Origin: Zoroaster sp. YZ-2022
Taxonomy: Eukaryota; Echinodermata; Asteroidea; Forcipulatida; Zoroasteridae
DNA length: 64,000 nucleotides
Direction: 5' to 3'
NCBI GenBank assembly: GCA_029582265.1
Contig: CM055837.1
Span: 12,475,926 to 12,539,925 of the forward strand
Shown in pieces: positions 1 through 11,928 of the stretch (position 1 is the first letter of the stretch; each line of letters begins with the position of its first letter). The translations under genes were made by a program, and so were the position numbers. The notes beneath the pieces were generated by a model that saw nothing but the letters and a program-made list of their open reading frames with translations, was not told where the DNA came from and made no database searches.

Positions 1-482
1 AAGCCTCTCTAACTAGACTTGGGTGGATAGGAATAATTATCAATGACTGTACTGTTACCTAAATGGAAGCTCATGTTCAATTATTCAGGAAATGAACAAC
101 TAGGATGGTTTCTTTTAATGTATCACATTGTTATCACAAAACCATGAATTCTTGAGCCTGGATGATAACGTGTCTGATATTTGATCTGTCAATCATTCTA
201 ATGAGTCAGAATGTTTTGTTTTAATAAGCAAATTATCCCCTAGAAGTATTTGAATGACATGGGCTTTCTGAGGAATAGTTATCAGGAGTATTGCCAATTA
301 CACCTTTGCTGTAATCTCTCTGCCATTCACTCTTCATGTCATTTGAGTGCAGATGATCATAAATTTTCTGTTGTAGAAAGTCAGTCCTTATGAATTTATG
401 GATAATTTGATAACTTTCTCAGGGTCACACACTGTTTGTTTCTGTTGGATTTAGAAATGTTTTGGCTGTAGAAGTCTATTAT
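1..482. other. AT-rich non-coding sequence, nothing recognised
   Basis: No open frame with coding character, no terminal repeats and no simple repeat were seen here. It ends at the inverted-repeat element that begins at 483. Confidence 0.5.
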
Positions 483-903
483 CTACATGAAGTGTGCCAC
501 TCGTGTACTATCCAAGTCCACGGCATAGTACTCCAAGAACAATAGATTTGGCTCATTCGTGACGTTTTGTTCCACAAACTGATGCGCAAGATCTATAAAA
601 AAAAAGTAGTGCAGTCTGGGAGACTTACCCGGCGTGTGAGAGAACTGTATCTCAAGCGCACACCTTAGCATTTATCGAACGTGCCCCATTGTTCGCCACA
701 CATATGGTTCGTGCCTGCGTCTAGTTTAAGATTGTGTCTAGTTCTCTAGGAACTAGTTGAGTTTCACGTGGAAATGCCTATCCCATGATGCCCCATGGCA
801 AGCTTGGCCAGGGAGCAAAACCCATGACCAAGCTCATAGTTCATACACACATTTGGAGTACAATGTGTTATGGATTATAGCAGGCTAGTACACTTCATGT
901 AGG
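483..903. mobile_element. MITE-like element, copy 1 (TIR CTACATGAAGTGT)
   Basis: The stretch starts with CTACATGAAGTGTGCCA and ends with the near complement of it (CACTTCATGTAG), giving terminal inverted repeats of about 16 bp. A second copy, clearly alignable over its whole length, lies at 24613-25010, which shows this is a mobile family rather than a chance palindrome. The interior holds no long frame, so the element is non-autonomous. I could not assign a superfamily or a convincing target duplication. Confidence 0.7.
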
Positions 904-1014
904 TAATATTGTGATATTGTGTAATACTAACCATTCAGCATGTTGGTTATGATTGACTACATTCTCTAGGATAACCACTCCAAAAGTCTTCTGTTTCCTG
1001 CTTGGCAAGAGTAA

Positions 1015-1180
1015 AGATGGTTTGCACTGACACCGCAAACTGAAGACGATCAGCGAATAATGAAATGTTGAGTTGTAACCACCAGTTCTTTTCAGAACTA
1101 ATTACTATTTTTCACATGGTGTCACTGCAAACAGTCTTTACTTATCCTTTTCACCATGCAAATCTACAAATCTTACATAT
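1015..1180 (+). mobile_element. Penelope-like family fragment (decayed copy)
   Basis: This carries the right-hand landmarks of the family best seen at 23327-24258: CTGAAGACGATCAG near 1040, then CAGTTCTTTTCAGAACTAAT, CACATGGTGTCACTGCAA and CTTATCCTTTTCACCATGCA. The stem-loop after the CTGAAGA box is degraded (ATAATGAAATG in place of a paired arm). No coding part is present. Confidence 0.65.
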
Positions 1181-1331
1181 TTTTCCATTTGCATGCATGT
1201 TAAGGCCCTTCTGATACACCTTAGGTCATCAGCAAAGTGTTCCGTTCTGTGTTATAAGTATTATAAGTGAGCATTTAAAAATTGGACATCTAAATCGATG
1301 AGTTTCTTTAGAACAAATCCACAGTAGTTAA

Positions 1332-2463
1332 AGGTCCTGTGAAGAGTGTATTTACCAAACTTAATTTTTTGGTGCTGTTATATTTATTGGTATGAATTAA
1401 AAACAATTTTAAATGTTTTTTTTAATCGAGTGGATTATTAATGGTTTATCTAATACTCAAAAATTGACCCCCCCCCCCGAATTGTCAAAGTTTTAACGAA
1501 ACGTTTGTGACGTACACAAAGGCAGAGAATTTCTATAAATTCTCGGGGAGCTAGGTGGTATGTGGTTTGGTGCCAGACTTTGATCGGGTAATAAACACTA
1601 AGCCCCACTAAATCCTCATTTAAATGAGGATTTAAACTTTACAACATGCTGGCAACGTGTTTACACAAGACTTGCGCAATATAAACATGCACTCGAACAG
1701 CGATAACCCAGCCACGGATGTACCGTTGAAACGCAGCGCAACCCCCACGGAAGTGGACTGGGTTATGCATGGGAGTATAACTAAATGGCCACTTACCCTG
1801 AGTCTATCTCGCTTTTAAAAAAAACACCTCTCTTCTTCATTGGAGCCTTCCCAGCCTTCTTACTTAGCGGGTATATCGTTGGAATTGCATCTGGTAGCAG
1901 CATGGCCTTATAAGCCATACCGAACTGGCTGTGAAGGCCCCGTTCAAAGCATGTCTGCTCGAAGTGTGCACTTTATAAGAATGAGTGTTCCATCGGTCCC
2001 GACGACTTCGCTCTGGTCAGCTTGACTTTAGCCATCCAAATACGTCTGTATTTTGGATCAGACGGAAATCGGTGCAGACTAACACCATCAGTTTGGTGGT
2101 GTTGCTGCAACCTGCAGCGACACACCTCGATGGCATTATCGAAAATAATAAGCTTCAAACCTGACAGTAAACTTTAGGAAACTTTTTCTCTAGCAACACT
2201 CTGCATGCAGTGGTGCGCTGTATACATGTATACGACGCATACTTGGGCAAGTGCTGTGGATCGCAGATCGGGAATCGCCTGAGTGTACGTCATGAATTTT
2301 ATGCTAATGAGGGGATATGGGCATGTCGAAAAGCACCCCCTAAATTTAAAAGTTAATATTTTTATGGTATAAACGTGAGGGGGAAAAAATTACAAATGAC
2401 AAATATGTTCCAGTAGGCATACTTTATTGTATACAATGAAAAAAAACCTATTTCATAGGACCT
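1332..2463 (-). mobile_element. Kolobok-like DNA transposon relic with THAP fragment
   Basis: Both ends show TTAA followed by an inverted repeat: TTAA at 1328-1331 then AGGTCCTGTGAA, and TTCATAGGACCT then TTAA at 2464-2467. Inside, on the minus strand, is a broken THAP zinc-finger domain (1812-2124). TTAA target duplication plus a THAP-domain protein is the known signature of the Kolobok superfamily; piggyBac shares TTAA but not THAP, and P elements carry THAP but make 8-bp duplications. At 1.13 kb it is far too short to be autonomous. A 26-bp perfect palindrome sits at 1610-1635. The later 1,789-bp tandem duplication copied the right part of the element, from 2139 onward, to 3928-4252. Confidence 0.65.
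1812..2124 (-). pseudogene. THAP zinc-finger domain fragment, frameshifted
   Basis: On the minus strand three frames in turn spell a THAP (C2CH) domain. First comes CVAAGCSNTTK, the C-x4-C zinc pair; then, in another frame, GVSLHRFPSDPKYRRIWMAK, with the typical HxFP and invariant Trp; then, in a third frame, SAHFEQTCFERGL, preceded by a Cys-like position and giving the C-x2-H pair; and finally the PDAIPTIYP motif that usually follows THAP domains. Two frameshifts therefore break it. THAP domains bind DNA in transposases and in proteins derived from them. The TTAA-flanked inverted repeats around it point to a Kolobok-type element rather than a host gene. Confidence 0.7.
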
Positions 2464-3927
2464 TTAAAGACTGTGACATTTCAACCACTTTTTTGCTGCA
2501 ATGTCCTTTGAAAATTTGTATCGAAAACAATAATTTGTATACATTAATTACCTTGTACAATATTGGTAGTTATATGTACCTGAAAAGAAACTGAGTAAAA
2601 TTATTGTCTTAAAAGCATACATGTACTTGGTTTTAAGATGATTATTGTATCAAACATCCTGACAAGTTATTCCATTTGTCATGTTGAAATTTTTGAGTAA
2701 CATTTAATGAAAATTCAAATGTGAATTGGACTGACAGCTGATGATCCCATTTCTACATAAGAATTAATACAAATAATATGAATGCATAGATTGGTGAAAT
2801 TCTTGCGTCGGGAGATAAACAATTGATTTAATTTTGCCCTATGAATGCATTGTCACTATTTTTCCTAAACAACAATGCTGAATCTCTGAAACTTTCACAT
2901 GTTTTTGCCTGTAAATATCTCTTGCTTCTTACCAAATATGGATGCATTTAGGTCCAAATAAGTCTCCAGTTTCTGGTCAAAGGTCGACTTAAAAATTGGT
3001 GCGTTTTTTGTTTTGTTTTTTGGGTGATAATTTTGTTGTTATGCCAACCAGTGAAATATGTGATTCATATGCCGTTATTGGAATCAGACCAAATTTCCCA
3101 TACACAAAGTATGGTGGCTAAGAGAGGCCACACAAATTGGGCAAACATTAATACCCTTATGTGAAAAAGTCGTTTAAAACACAACGCAGCATAATTCTAA
3201 TCAAATCCAGCAATTTTGGCTTTAATTGGATATTGTTTCATAGCAACAACAAAAACCTAAAAATGCTGACACGCGGGTCTGAGGCAATGCACTTATTAGA
3301 GACCAGAAGCAAGAGACTTGTTTGTTGTCCTTACAGGCATTTTACCAAACGTGTATACTGCCTTTATACAGTTGTTACTTTTATAAACCACCCTAAAATT
3401 AAGTATAATTAATTTTGAAAAAAATAGTTTTTTAAATTATAATCAAGACGCTGTGGTGCAAAAACAAACTATTTTAGCAATGCTTTATATTAATAATTAA
3501 TTAATTAAAACTTTCAGTCAGTTAATTATAGTAAAAGATGTCTTATAAGTAAACAGGACAACTGCATTTTGGTCAAATATTTCCACATCAGCCAGAAACG
3601 GCTATTATTTACTTTATTTCATTTTATTTTATATTTATTATGTATATGTAATATGTAATGGTACCTAGGGATTGTTAAATAATGCAAGGTTTATTATTTT
3701 GTAACAAATCTCATTAAAAAGTGGATACTTACTTTTCAAGGAATGTACTTTTTAGGATCTACAACTGTCAATTTTGTTTTTCATCAAAACTAATGTTTAC
3801 TTGACAAAAGATATAGATGTAGACAAAACATATTTCATCAGGAGAAACATGCTTCAGTATTAAATATGTCCTGAAAAAAACAATTGATGATGGTTCACAT
3901 TAATAATTCATTTGGCCACATAATTAC
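2139..3927. repeat. 1,789-bp tandem duplication, copy 1
   Basis: This block is repeated head to tail at 3928-5716 with only a handful of differences (for example in the A-run near 2447 and at 2997 and 3031). The junction shows 3-bp TCG microhomology (2139-2141, 3928-3930, 5717-5719). It contains the right end of the Kolobok-like element, a MITE (2960-3319) and AT-rich sequence. The identical 83-codon frames at 3161 and 4950 are by-products of the MITE, not genes. Confidence 0.9.
2960..3319 (+). mobile_element. MITE, AAGTCTCC family, copy 1
   Basis: It is bounded by AAGTCTCCAGTTTCTGGTC and, at the other end, GACCAGAAGCAAGAGACTT, an imperfect inverted pair. The core CCATACACAAAGTATGG is itself a small hairpin and is followed by TGGCTAAGAGAGGCC. 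The same core and ends recur at 4749-5108, 29519-29854 and, on the other strand, 37990-38272. Confidence 0.75.
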
Positions 3928-5716
3928 TCGAAAATAATAAGCTTCAAACCTGACAGTAAACTTTAGGAAACTTTTTCTCTAGCAACACTCTGCATGCAGT
4001 GGTGCGCTGTATACATGTATACGACGCATACTTGGGCAAGTGCTGTGGATCGCAGATCGGGAATCGCCTGAGTGTACGTCATGAATTTTATGCTAATGAG
4101 GGGATATGGGCATGTCGAAAAGCACCCCCTAAATTTAAAAGTTAATATTTTTATGGTATAAACGTGAGGGGGAAAAAATTACAAATGACAAATATGTTCC
4201 AGTAGGCATACTTTATTGTATACAATGAAAAAAAAACTATTTCATAGGACCTTTAAAGACTGTGACATTTCAACCACTTTTTTGCTGCAATGTCCTTTGA
4301 AAATTTGTATCGAAAACAATAATTTGTATACATTAATTACCTTGTACAATATTGGTAGTTATATGTACCTGAAAAGAAACTGAGTAAAATTATTGTCTTA
4401 AAAGCATACATGTACTTGGTTTTAAGATGATTATTGTATCAAACATCCTGACAAGTTATTCCATTTGTCATGTTGAAATTTTTGAGTAACATTTAATGAA
4501 AATTCAAATGTGAATTGGACTGACAGCTGATGATCCCATTTCTACATAAGAATTAATACAAATAATATGAATGCATAGATTGGTGAAATTCTTGCGTCGG
4601 GAGATAAACAATTGATTTAATTTTGCCCTATGAATGCATTGTCACTATTTTTCCTAAACAACAATGCTGAATCTCTGAAACTTTCACATGTTTTTGCCTG
4701 TAAATATCTCTTGCTTCTTACCAAATATGGATGCATTTAGGTCCAAATAAGTCTCCAGTTTCTGGTCAAAGGTCGACTTAAAAATTAGTGCGTTTTTTGT
4801 TTTGTTTTTTGGGTGATAAATTTGTTGTTATGCCAACCAGTGAAATATGTGATTCATATGCCGTTATTGGAATCAGACCAAATTTCCCATACACAAAGTA
4901 TGGTGGCTAAGAGAGGCCACACAAATTGGGCAAACATTAATACCCTTATGTGAAAAAGTCGTTTAAAACACAACGCAGCATAATTCTAATCAAATCCAGC
5001 AATTTTGGCTTTAATTGGATATTGTTTCATAGCAACAACAAAAACCTAAAAATGCTGACACGCGGGTCTGAGGCAATGCACTTATTAGAGACCAGAAGCA
5101 AGAGACTTGTTTGTTGTCCTTACAGGCATTTTACCAAACGTGTATACTGCCTTTATACAGTTGTTACTTTTATAAACCACCCTAAAATTAAGTATAATTA
5201 ATTTTGAAAAAAATAGTTTTTTAAATTATAATCAAGACGCTGTGGTGCAAAAACAAACTATTTTAGCAATGCTTTATATTAATAATTAATTAATTAAAAC
5301 TTTCAGTCAGTTAATTATAGTAAAAGATGTCTTATAAGTAAACAGGACAACTGCATTTTGGTCAAATATTTCCACATCAGCCAGAAACGGCTATTATTTA
5401 CTTTATTTCATTTTATTTTATATTTATTATGTATATGTAATATGTAATGGTACCTAGGGATTGTTAAATAATGCAAGGTTTATTATTTTGTAACAAATCT
5501 CATTAAAAAGTGGATACTTACTTTTCAAGGAATGTACTTTTTAGGATCTACAACTGTCAATTTTGTTTTTCATCAAAACTAATGTTTACTTGACAAAAGA
5601 TATAGATGTAGACAAAACATATTTCATCAGGAGAAACATGCTTCAGTATTAAATATGTCCTGAAAAAAACAATTGATGATGGTTCACATTAATAATTCAT
5701 TTGGCCACATAATTAC
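3928..5716. repeat. 1,789-bp tandem duplication, copy 2
   Basis: Second copy of the 2139-3927 unit, offset by exactly 1,789 bases and nearly identical, so the duplication is recent or is an assembly artefact from unmerged haplotypes. The sequence after 5719 is unrelated to the start of the unit. Confidence 0.9.
4749..5108 (+). mobile_element. MITE, AAGTCTCC family, copy 2
   Basis: Copy carried along by the 1,789-bp tandem duplication, so it is not an independent insertion. Confidence 0.75.
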
Positions 5717-5719
5717 TCG

Positions 5720-6280
5720 TAAACCATGCTTTTGGTATTTTTTTAAATGTAATATCTTAATTCAAAGTATTTGTCTTCTGATTAAAACAGAAATAGTATA
5801 CTCCAAAATATACATCTTTAATGTTCAACAGGAAACTAGTATTTTTTTCAATACAGGGTGCTCTTCACCTTGGAAATTGGTCAGAGCAGATTGATAAACC
5901 TAATCTTCAAAGTTTGACAAAACATTGACATTGTTTGCAGAGCAAGATTTAATAGTACTATGAATGATTTTTTTTAATGAAATATCATTTTAAACTTAGT
6001 GATGTCTGGGTCACATCAAATACTGTGATATTGTCATAACATATCGCAAAACATTTAGGAAATTTGATCTAGACAATCATCTGGATCAAATTTCATTACA
6101 TTCTTCTAAAATTTAGATAAGAAAAGTTTCAATCTGGCAAATTTATGTAATTTTGCATACATTTTCCTCTGTAATGAGAATAATTTGTCAGGTTGATTGT
6201 CACCTTTACCAACTTCACATCGAGTTAGCTTTCAGATAATTAAGTGGTTATCTTCTAACCAGGTAATTACTAGTGTAATA
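5720..6280. other. AT-rich non-coding sequence
   Basis: Nothing recognised. The 73-codon frame here has no coding character. Confidence 0.45.
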
Positions 6281-6284
6281 TGTA

Positions 6285-6490
6285 AGTAAGACTTGTAAAT
6301 GTAAGTAAGACTTGTAACTTTGCATGGTGAAAAAGGATAAGTAAAGGCTGTTTACGGTCAGTATTCTCTGATCGTCTTCAGGAGAATCAGAGCATACTGA
6401 TCGAAACATTGAGTTGTAACCAGTCGGTTCTTTTCAGAACTATTTACTACTCAATAGAGAATGTCTACATGGTGTCACCGCAAACACTCT
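6285..6490. mobile_element. Penelope-like family fragment, inverted arms
   Basis: The two family arms face each other. The left arm reads outward from CTTTGCATGGTGAAAAAGGA through TCTGATCGTCTTCAG (6368-6381). The right arm reads AATCAGAGCATACTGATCGA, then the TTCTTTTCAGAACTA and ACATGGTGTCACCGCAAAC boxes. No coding sequence remains between them, so it looks like a solo-arm remnant of the element type seen intact at 23327-24258. Confidence 0.7.
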
Positions 6491-7135
6491 ACTTATTATT
6501 TAAATGATCATGTGGTCTCAATTAGCCAACCAAAATCCCAGTTAACCAGTCAGATTTATTGAGTAGCTTGCATGTGCGTAAAATACCTGCATTAAGCCCT
6601 ATAAGCTCATTAAGCATACTTCTCTCTCTGGCTTTGTCAGACATTTTTCATTGGAGTCGGGTCAAAAAACTAATTGGGCTACTTGTTTTCAAGGAAAATT
6701 GTGAATTTTCTTACACAAAAGGTTATTTGTTTTGAATTAATAACAGTTGTGAAATACATGTATGGTTTATTTCCAAACTTTCCGAATAATACCAAAATTT
6801 GGCGAATGTGGAATGGGAAAAGGCAACACATGTGACAACATGTGAATACGCCCTATTCTGGAAGTTTTCAAGTGATTTTAGTCATGATGGGTGTTGTTAA
6901 ACATACTGCCCCATGAAACCTCTCGTGGCAGCAGATGCCAGTCGGAAAACTGAAAATACTGAAAAACTGAAAAAGAAAATACATTTACTTGCCATAAAAA
7001 AAAGGATACCTACCAAACTCCATGCATAGTATGTGATATTTTTATCGTTAACTTGTTTAAAAATTATGCTTAGCAATAAGATTGCTGAGCAAAATTTACC
7101 TGTAATTTTCTTTTGATAATTTGTTTATTCAGCCT

Positions 7136-7443
7136 TAACCCTAACCCTGCCAGACGCAGCAGAGTGCATCAGCTGGAAAAGTCTGATGCACTTTGATGGA
7201 TTCAGCTGTCAACACCAGTGCATAAGCAGCCAAGCCTGTTTCTATTGAGAGCTGGTCCCATTAAACAATGCCAGAGTTGTATTCTGCTGCGTTTGGTGAC
7301 CACAGACTCTGAGGCAGTTCGGCCTTGAGATTTGTTAACAGATGGATCTTGTTGCACTTGGCAGCCAAGTCACTTTGATAAACGATGCACTCTGTTGCGT
7401 CTGGCAGGGTTTCTAGCCAAATACCCTGGAGGGTTAGGGTTAA
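7136..7443. mobile_element. TIR element beginning TTAACCCTAACC
   Basis: The left end, TTAACCCTAACCCTGCCAGA followed by CGCAGCAGAGTGCATC, is mirrored by GATGCACTCTGTTGCGTCTG, GCAGGGT and then, after about 22 extra bases, GGTTAGGGTTAA. It is a non-autonomous palindromic element. Its outer ends resemble telomere repeats, a feature shared with the elements at 20427, 21664 and 40700. Confidence 0.65.
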
Positions 7444-7596
7444 TCCCTTGATATATGTTACTTAAAACTTAGTAAGCCTACATTTAAATAAAATAGTTTC
7501 CTTAGATTTTAACAACTTATTTTTAACTCCCTTGTTTGACGAGGACTTCTAATAAGGGTAACTCAGCCCAATTAGAAGGTATAAGTATGGGGAAGT

Positions 7597-7722
7597 TAAG
7601 TAAGACTAATTGCAGGTGACACCATGTGAAATTCTCTATTGGTAGTAATTAGTTCTGGAAGAACTGGAGGTTATATCTCGACGTTTCGATCAGTATGCTC
7701 TGATCGTCCTCAGGAAGAACGG
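7597..7722 (-). mobile_element. Penelope-like family fragment with hammerhead-like motif
   Basis: A single family arm, read on the minus strand. The hammerhead-like box is well kept: CTGAGGA (7713-7707), one C, a 6-bp stem GATCAG/CTGATC with AGCATA loop, then GAAACGTC (7687-7680). The outer arm reads AGTAAGACTAATTGCAGGTG on the plus strand at about 7603. Confidence 0.7.
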
Positions 7723-9000
7723 GAAGTTAATTTATATGGAGTTAATTAATACCAAAACATTATAAAATCAATTAAATGTAAAATGTATAACGTTTGTATT
7801 AGCTTGATCATATTGAAACTCTAAAACTGTACTATTAATGAACAGCAGCTTATGATGGAGGGGCATTTGTTTTGATGATTTTTTGTAATATATTCAGTAT
7901 GCTATAACAACATAATAATAAACATATGGTGAAATCAAATATGATTTTAGCTCTATTTTTGTTTTGGCATTTGAACTATGAATCACTTCATCACATCACC
8001 ACTGTTGTGAACAATTTTTGTGACCCCTTGTTCGTAAAACAGCACTCCCTGGCAATTATTTTTAAAAAAAGAGGCTAATTTCAGATGGAATGGTCAAAAT
8101 GTTTGGTTTTGCTGAATCAAAGTATCCAAATTAATTGTTTGAGTGGGGTGCTAGGGGTGATGATGCCATTATGATTATGATACAGAATGTTTTCTTGTTG
8201 GTAGCCACTGCACAGAGAGCCTAGTCTAGTACCCAAACAGACATTGTTATACTCACTGTGGAGCAGGTCAAGCACCAGCCTATGTTTGACATGAGCCTCA
8301 CTATGACCCTCACAGAATTGTGTATACAGAACCAAGATGGCCGACATTTGATAAAGTATTTTTGGTCATTTTGTTGAAACCTGAAACTCTTTCATAACCC
8401 TGTTCTCCTCTAAAAACCTATGAATGACTCATGCATTACCCATATCCAAGACTGTACATACTTTGATTTGCAGAGTGAAGTTTTTCTTTGTTTCTTTTAC
8501 TGCATTAACCCTCCTATAGGTTTAACACTCAAAGACACTCAAAATTTGTATGTCTCTCTTAACCCATTGACTTTGTGCAGTGCACTCAAGAAGGTCAAAC
8601 CAAAACCAAGTACAGTGTACATACACAGCTCTGTGTGACTCTGTGGTTTGACCTATTGGCAATGCAATCAAAAATACTCAAGTGAGTGTCTGTGGGTGCC
8701 GTGCTGACTGGGCCAAGGGTTAAACTATTAAGAATTACTTAATTTCTCTTTTCTACGAAGCAGTGTTAGTTATTTTGGAGACAACTTTAACATTTATTTT
8801 ACAGTTTAAAATTAACCATATCTTAATCAAGATCATTCTCAAATGGTATAACATTATCAAAATCATAACTGTAATAAAAATGTAAGCAATTCATGTGCAA
8901 TCACAGTTATCTTTTGACATCTTTTCTGAATGTTTATTTCAGTTTCTTAATTACCTTAGAAAGGAAATGCGTGTACACAAACTGTCAAAACAGAACCTTC
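7723..9000. other. Non-coding sequence, mostly unassigned
   Basis: AT-rich with no convincing exon. A weak inverted pair (TTAACCCTCCTATAGG near 8506 and GGGCCAAGGGTTAA near 8711) may bound another decayed TTAACCC-type element. Confidence 0.35.
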
Positions 9001-9013
9001 ATAAAATTGCACA

Positions 9014-9420
9014 TTACCCTAATTCCTGAATCCATCAAAATCCATCCCCTGTATTGGAAGATTTTTTGATCAGGATACCCTCCACATTGAGCATGTGGCG
9101 GATTTTGATGGATTCAGGATTTCAATAGTTTTTTAACTGCTTGGTCATGTTGGTTGATGGATTATAGTTACATGTACTGTATATGTTAGATTTTGATGGA
9201 TTCTATGCAGCAACATACTATACAAATTTTCATGTGAGCATGGTATCCTGAACCGCCAAAAATCAACAAAAAATTTAGTGGTGGATTTGGCGGATTCAGG
9301 ATATGTCCAATATCTACACTGGCGGATTCTGATGGATTCAGGACACCAGCATTTTGTGTGACAAAATTGGTGGATTTTTGGTGATTCAGGATACTTTCTG
9401 GAAAATACCCAAGGGGTTTA
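9014..9420. repeat. Degenerate GATGGATTCAGGA repeat cluster
   Basis: Words such as GAATCCATCAAAATCCATCC and GGCGGATTCTGATGGATTCA recur in both orientations, bounded by TACCCTAATTCC and ACCCAAGGGGTTTAA. It resembles the TTAACCC-ended elements that enclose TCC/GGA-rich repeats (21664-22753, 40700-41018). Confidence 0.45.
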
Positions 9421-10470
9421 ATACATGAACGACACAATATTCTGTAACTCCCAACATATTTATTTATTCCTTGTTTCATTTAAACGAAATGTGTACAACA
9501 TTGGTATTTGAAATATATGTGTTTATCTAACCTCTGGGGTTTCAAGAAATCATACAACTAACTTGAAACTTTCGTCCCACCAGGTCCCCATGTTTTCAGA
9601 AAGAAAAAAGAAAAGAAAAAAACACGTCAATTGTGTTTTCTCTAAGATAATACACTTCAGACAATACTTTCTCAGGGTGCTTGATGCCAGAACCATACTC
9701 ACATCAAGTAAATCTTTTAAATAATTCATCCATTTTAAAATTTGATAATTACCAATGTTGTACCTTCCCTTTAAACCCCCTGAAGACTACATATTTGTAA
9801 AAAAAAAAAATAATTGTGTACATCTATTAAGATCAAGTACAATGGTAATAAACCAACTTGTGAAATATTCAGTTATGTGGGTTGAAATATTAAGAAGATG
9901 CTTCAAGCAGGTGTTGATAATCGACCCATTTCCATGTTAGAAAGGTAATGTCATAATTGAACTAAATAATACACATCTTATTATCTGAACTGGTAAAATA
10001 TTGTAAGTATTTTATTTGACCCCATAAGTCTTGCATTCACAAAGCCTCACTGGGGTAAAAACAAATGTCTTTCATTTTAATTTAAAAAATTCTGTCGCCT
10101 TTGCAATGGACAAAATCATCTCAGTATTGGCCAAAAATTATGTCAATCACACCTAAGCGCTGTCGTATAAGTAAAAAGTAAGCTGTCGTAAAAGTAAACA
10201 TAAGATTGGCCATCTCTAATTATAGCCCCATCTTTCTGGCCTATGTGACAATTGTAACTATGTCGGTCAGGTGCTTGGCTTTTTATACAGATGGCATGAC
10301 CGAGATTTCCAGCAAGGATAAGGTGGGCGGGGACTATGGCCAAACCTTGATAAGTGTATTCCATTGAATGGTATTTGATACAAATTCACATCAAGTCAGT
10401 TTGGAAAGAATGTCGAACCCAACCGCCACTTGTGCAGTGTCTAAGCATACGACAAAATGGTCTACATCTC
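9421..10470. other. Non-coding sequence
   Basis: No gene or repeat recognised. A run of A lies at 9800-9811. Confidence 0.35.
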
Positions 10471-10479
10471 ACTGGATGT

Positions 10480-10638
10480 GCATACATTCATTGTTCAAAA
10501 TCTCTTGGTTCTAAAGAATTTTGGAGAATTACTAACGAGGTTTTAAACCGTGGAAAGTCTCCAATTCCAACTCTTGACAATAGACCAGAAATTCTAACAT
10601 CTTCCTCCGACAAAGCTTCTCTGCTCGCCAAGTTATTT
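10480..10638 (+). pseudogene. Non-LTR retrotransposon ORF2 fragment (endonuclease-RT linker)
   Basis: From 10501 the plus strand reads SLGSKEFWRITNEVLNRGKS, then PIPTL and SSSDKASLLAKLF. This matches the conserved linker between the endonuclease and reverse transcriptase domains of Jockey/CR1-type elements, whose usual pattern is a KxFWR box, then NKGKS-like, IPPL, and a DKAxLFAxxF box. Only about 50 residues survive. The frame runs straight into a (GTT)n microsatellite at 10637, and the reverse transcriptase itself is absent. It is a dead 5'- and 3'-truncated copy. Confidence 0.65.
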
Positions 10639-10680
<42 letters not shown>

Positions 10681-10681
10681 A
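10637..10681. repeat. (GTT)n microsatellite
   Basis: About 15 perfect GTT units. They create a poly-Val tail on the frame from 10354 and a poly-Thr run on the minus strand, neither of which is real. Confidence 0.95.
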
Positions 10682-11494
10682 AAGCGTAGTGGCATAATAC
10701 ATAATCAAGAAGGTGTCGCTGGGTTTCGGGGCAGGGAACCTGGGATGGACTCAATCACAATTTTATGTAATTAAAATTAACTAATTTAAATGATTAATTT
10801 AAATCAATTTGGCCCTTATTAATTATCTGCTAATTTATGTAATTGATATATTTTTTAATTACTGTTTCAGAGTAAACCTGTTCGGGTTCAAATCCTTCTC
10901 CTAAAACTTAATTTTTTGACCAATGTTTATTGCTGCAATTAATCTAAAAGCATTCCTACTAATTAACAGATGAAGCAACAGTCTAATGGGTAAGCACCCA
11001 GACATAGGTACAGTCGACCCTGGTGCAAATCCCAGCAGTGAAATGACAATTTCTTTTTCCATTTTAATTGGTTACGCAATCATGATTTATTTTAAGTAAT
11101 TTAAAAATTCAACTCCAAACATCAAAAGGATTGGTGGCGCAATCCAGAGTTCCTGGGGTTTCGGTGCTGGAGTTCTGGGTTCGAAACCCAGATGAACCAA
11201 CGGTCTAATGTTAAGGCCACAAAGTTTGGTACAAGCGAATCCCAGCACTGGTCTGCCGTATTTCTTTTCCATTTTAAGTGGTTTTTCTGTCACGGTTTAG
11301 AATTCAATTCAATTCTAAATCGAATTAAATTCAGACCTAAATATCAAAAGGATTGGTGGAGCAATCAATTAGTATTGAGTTTCGATGCGAGCGACCCGAG
11401 TTCGAATCCTACTTGTCCCAATGTTATATTTTTAATTAATTACGCAATCACGTTTTATTTATAAGTAGTATTAAATTCATACACATATACCAAG

Positions 11495-11567
11495 AGGAAT
11501 CGTGGCGCAATCCAGTGGTGCTGGGTTTCGGTGCAAGAGACCTGGGTTCGAAACCCAGTGGCGACAG
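11495..11567 (+). other. tRNA-like unit (best preserved T arm)
   Basis: Box A-like TGGCGCAATCCAGTGG is followed about 35 bases later by CTGGGTTCGAAACCCAG (11542-11558), a perfect 5-bp T stem with a canonical TTCGAAA loop. A TTTT run begins just after at 11570. The 5' end does not pair with the 3' GTGGCGAC, so a cloverleaf acceptor stem is not evident. Confidence 0.5.
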
Positions 11568-11639
11568 TGTTTTCGTTTTGAATGATTACGCAATCTCGTT
11601 TTATTTATCAGTAGTATTAAATTCAACTACACGAAACAA

Positions 11640-11713
11640 GAGGAATCTTGGCGCAATCCAGTGGTAATGGGTTTCGGTACAGGAGAACTGGGTTCGAAAC
11701 CAAGTGGCGACAA
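11640..11713 (+). other. tRNA-like unit
   Basis: Close copy of the 11495 unit, with one T-stem mismatch (CTGGG against CCAAG at 11688-11704). Confidence 0.45.
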
Positions 11714-11782
11714 TGTTTTCGTTTTGAATGATTACGCAATCTCGTTTTATTTATCAGTAGTATTAAATTTGCCATTTACCAA

Positions 11783-11856
11783 GAGGATTGGTAGCGCAAT
11801 CTGTGACCGCTGTGCTGCGGTCCAGGCGAACCGGGTTCAAAACACTTTAGCGCCAT
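11783..11856 (+). other. tRNA-like unit, divergent
   Basis: Shares GTAGCGCAATCTG and GGGTTCAAAAC, but the middle is replaced by a 6-bp hairpin GACCGC/GCGGTC that resembles an anticodon arm. The T stem is lost. Confidence 0.4.
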
Positions 11857-11928
11857 TGCTTTAGTTTTAAATAATTACGCAATCACGTTTTATTTATAAG
11901 TAGTATTGAATTCAACTGCACATACCAA

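Noticed and set aside
3161..3412. Duplicated 83-codon gene (also at 4950)
   Set aside because: Lies inside a MITE copied by the tandem duplication; starts on a non-ATG codon and matches no family.
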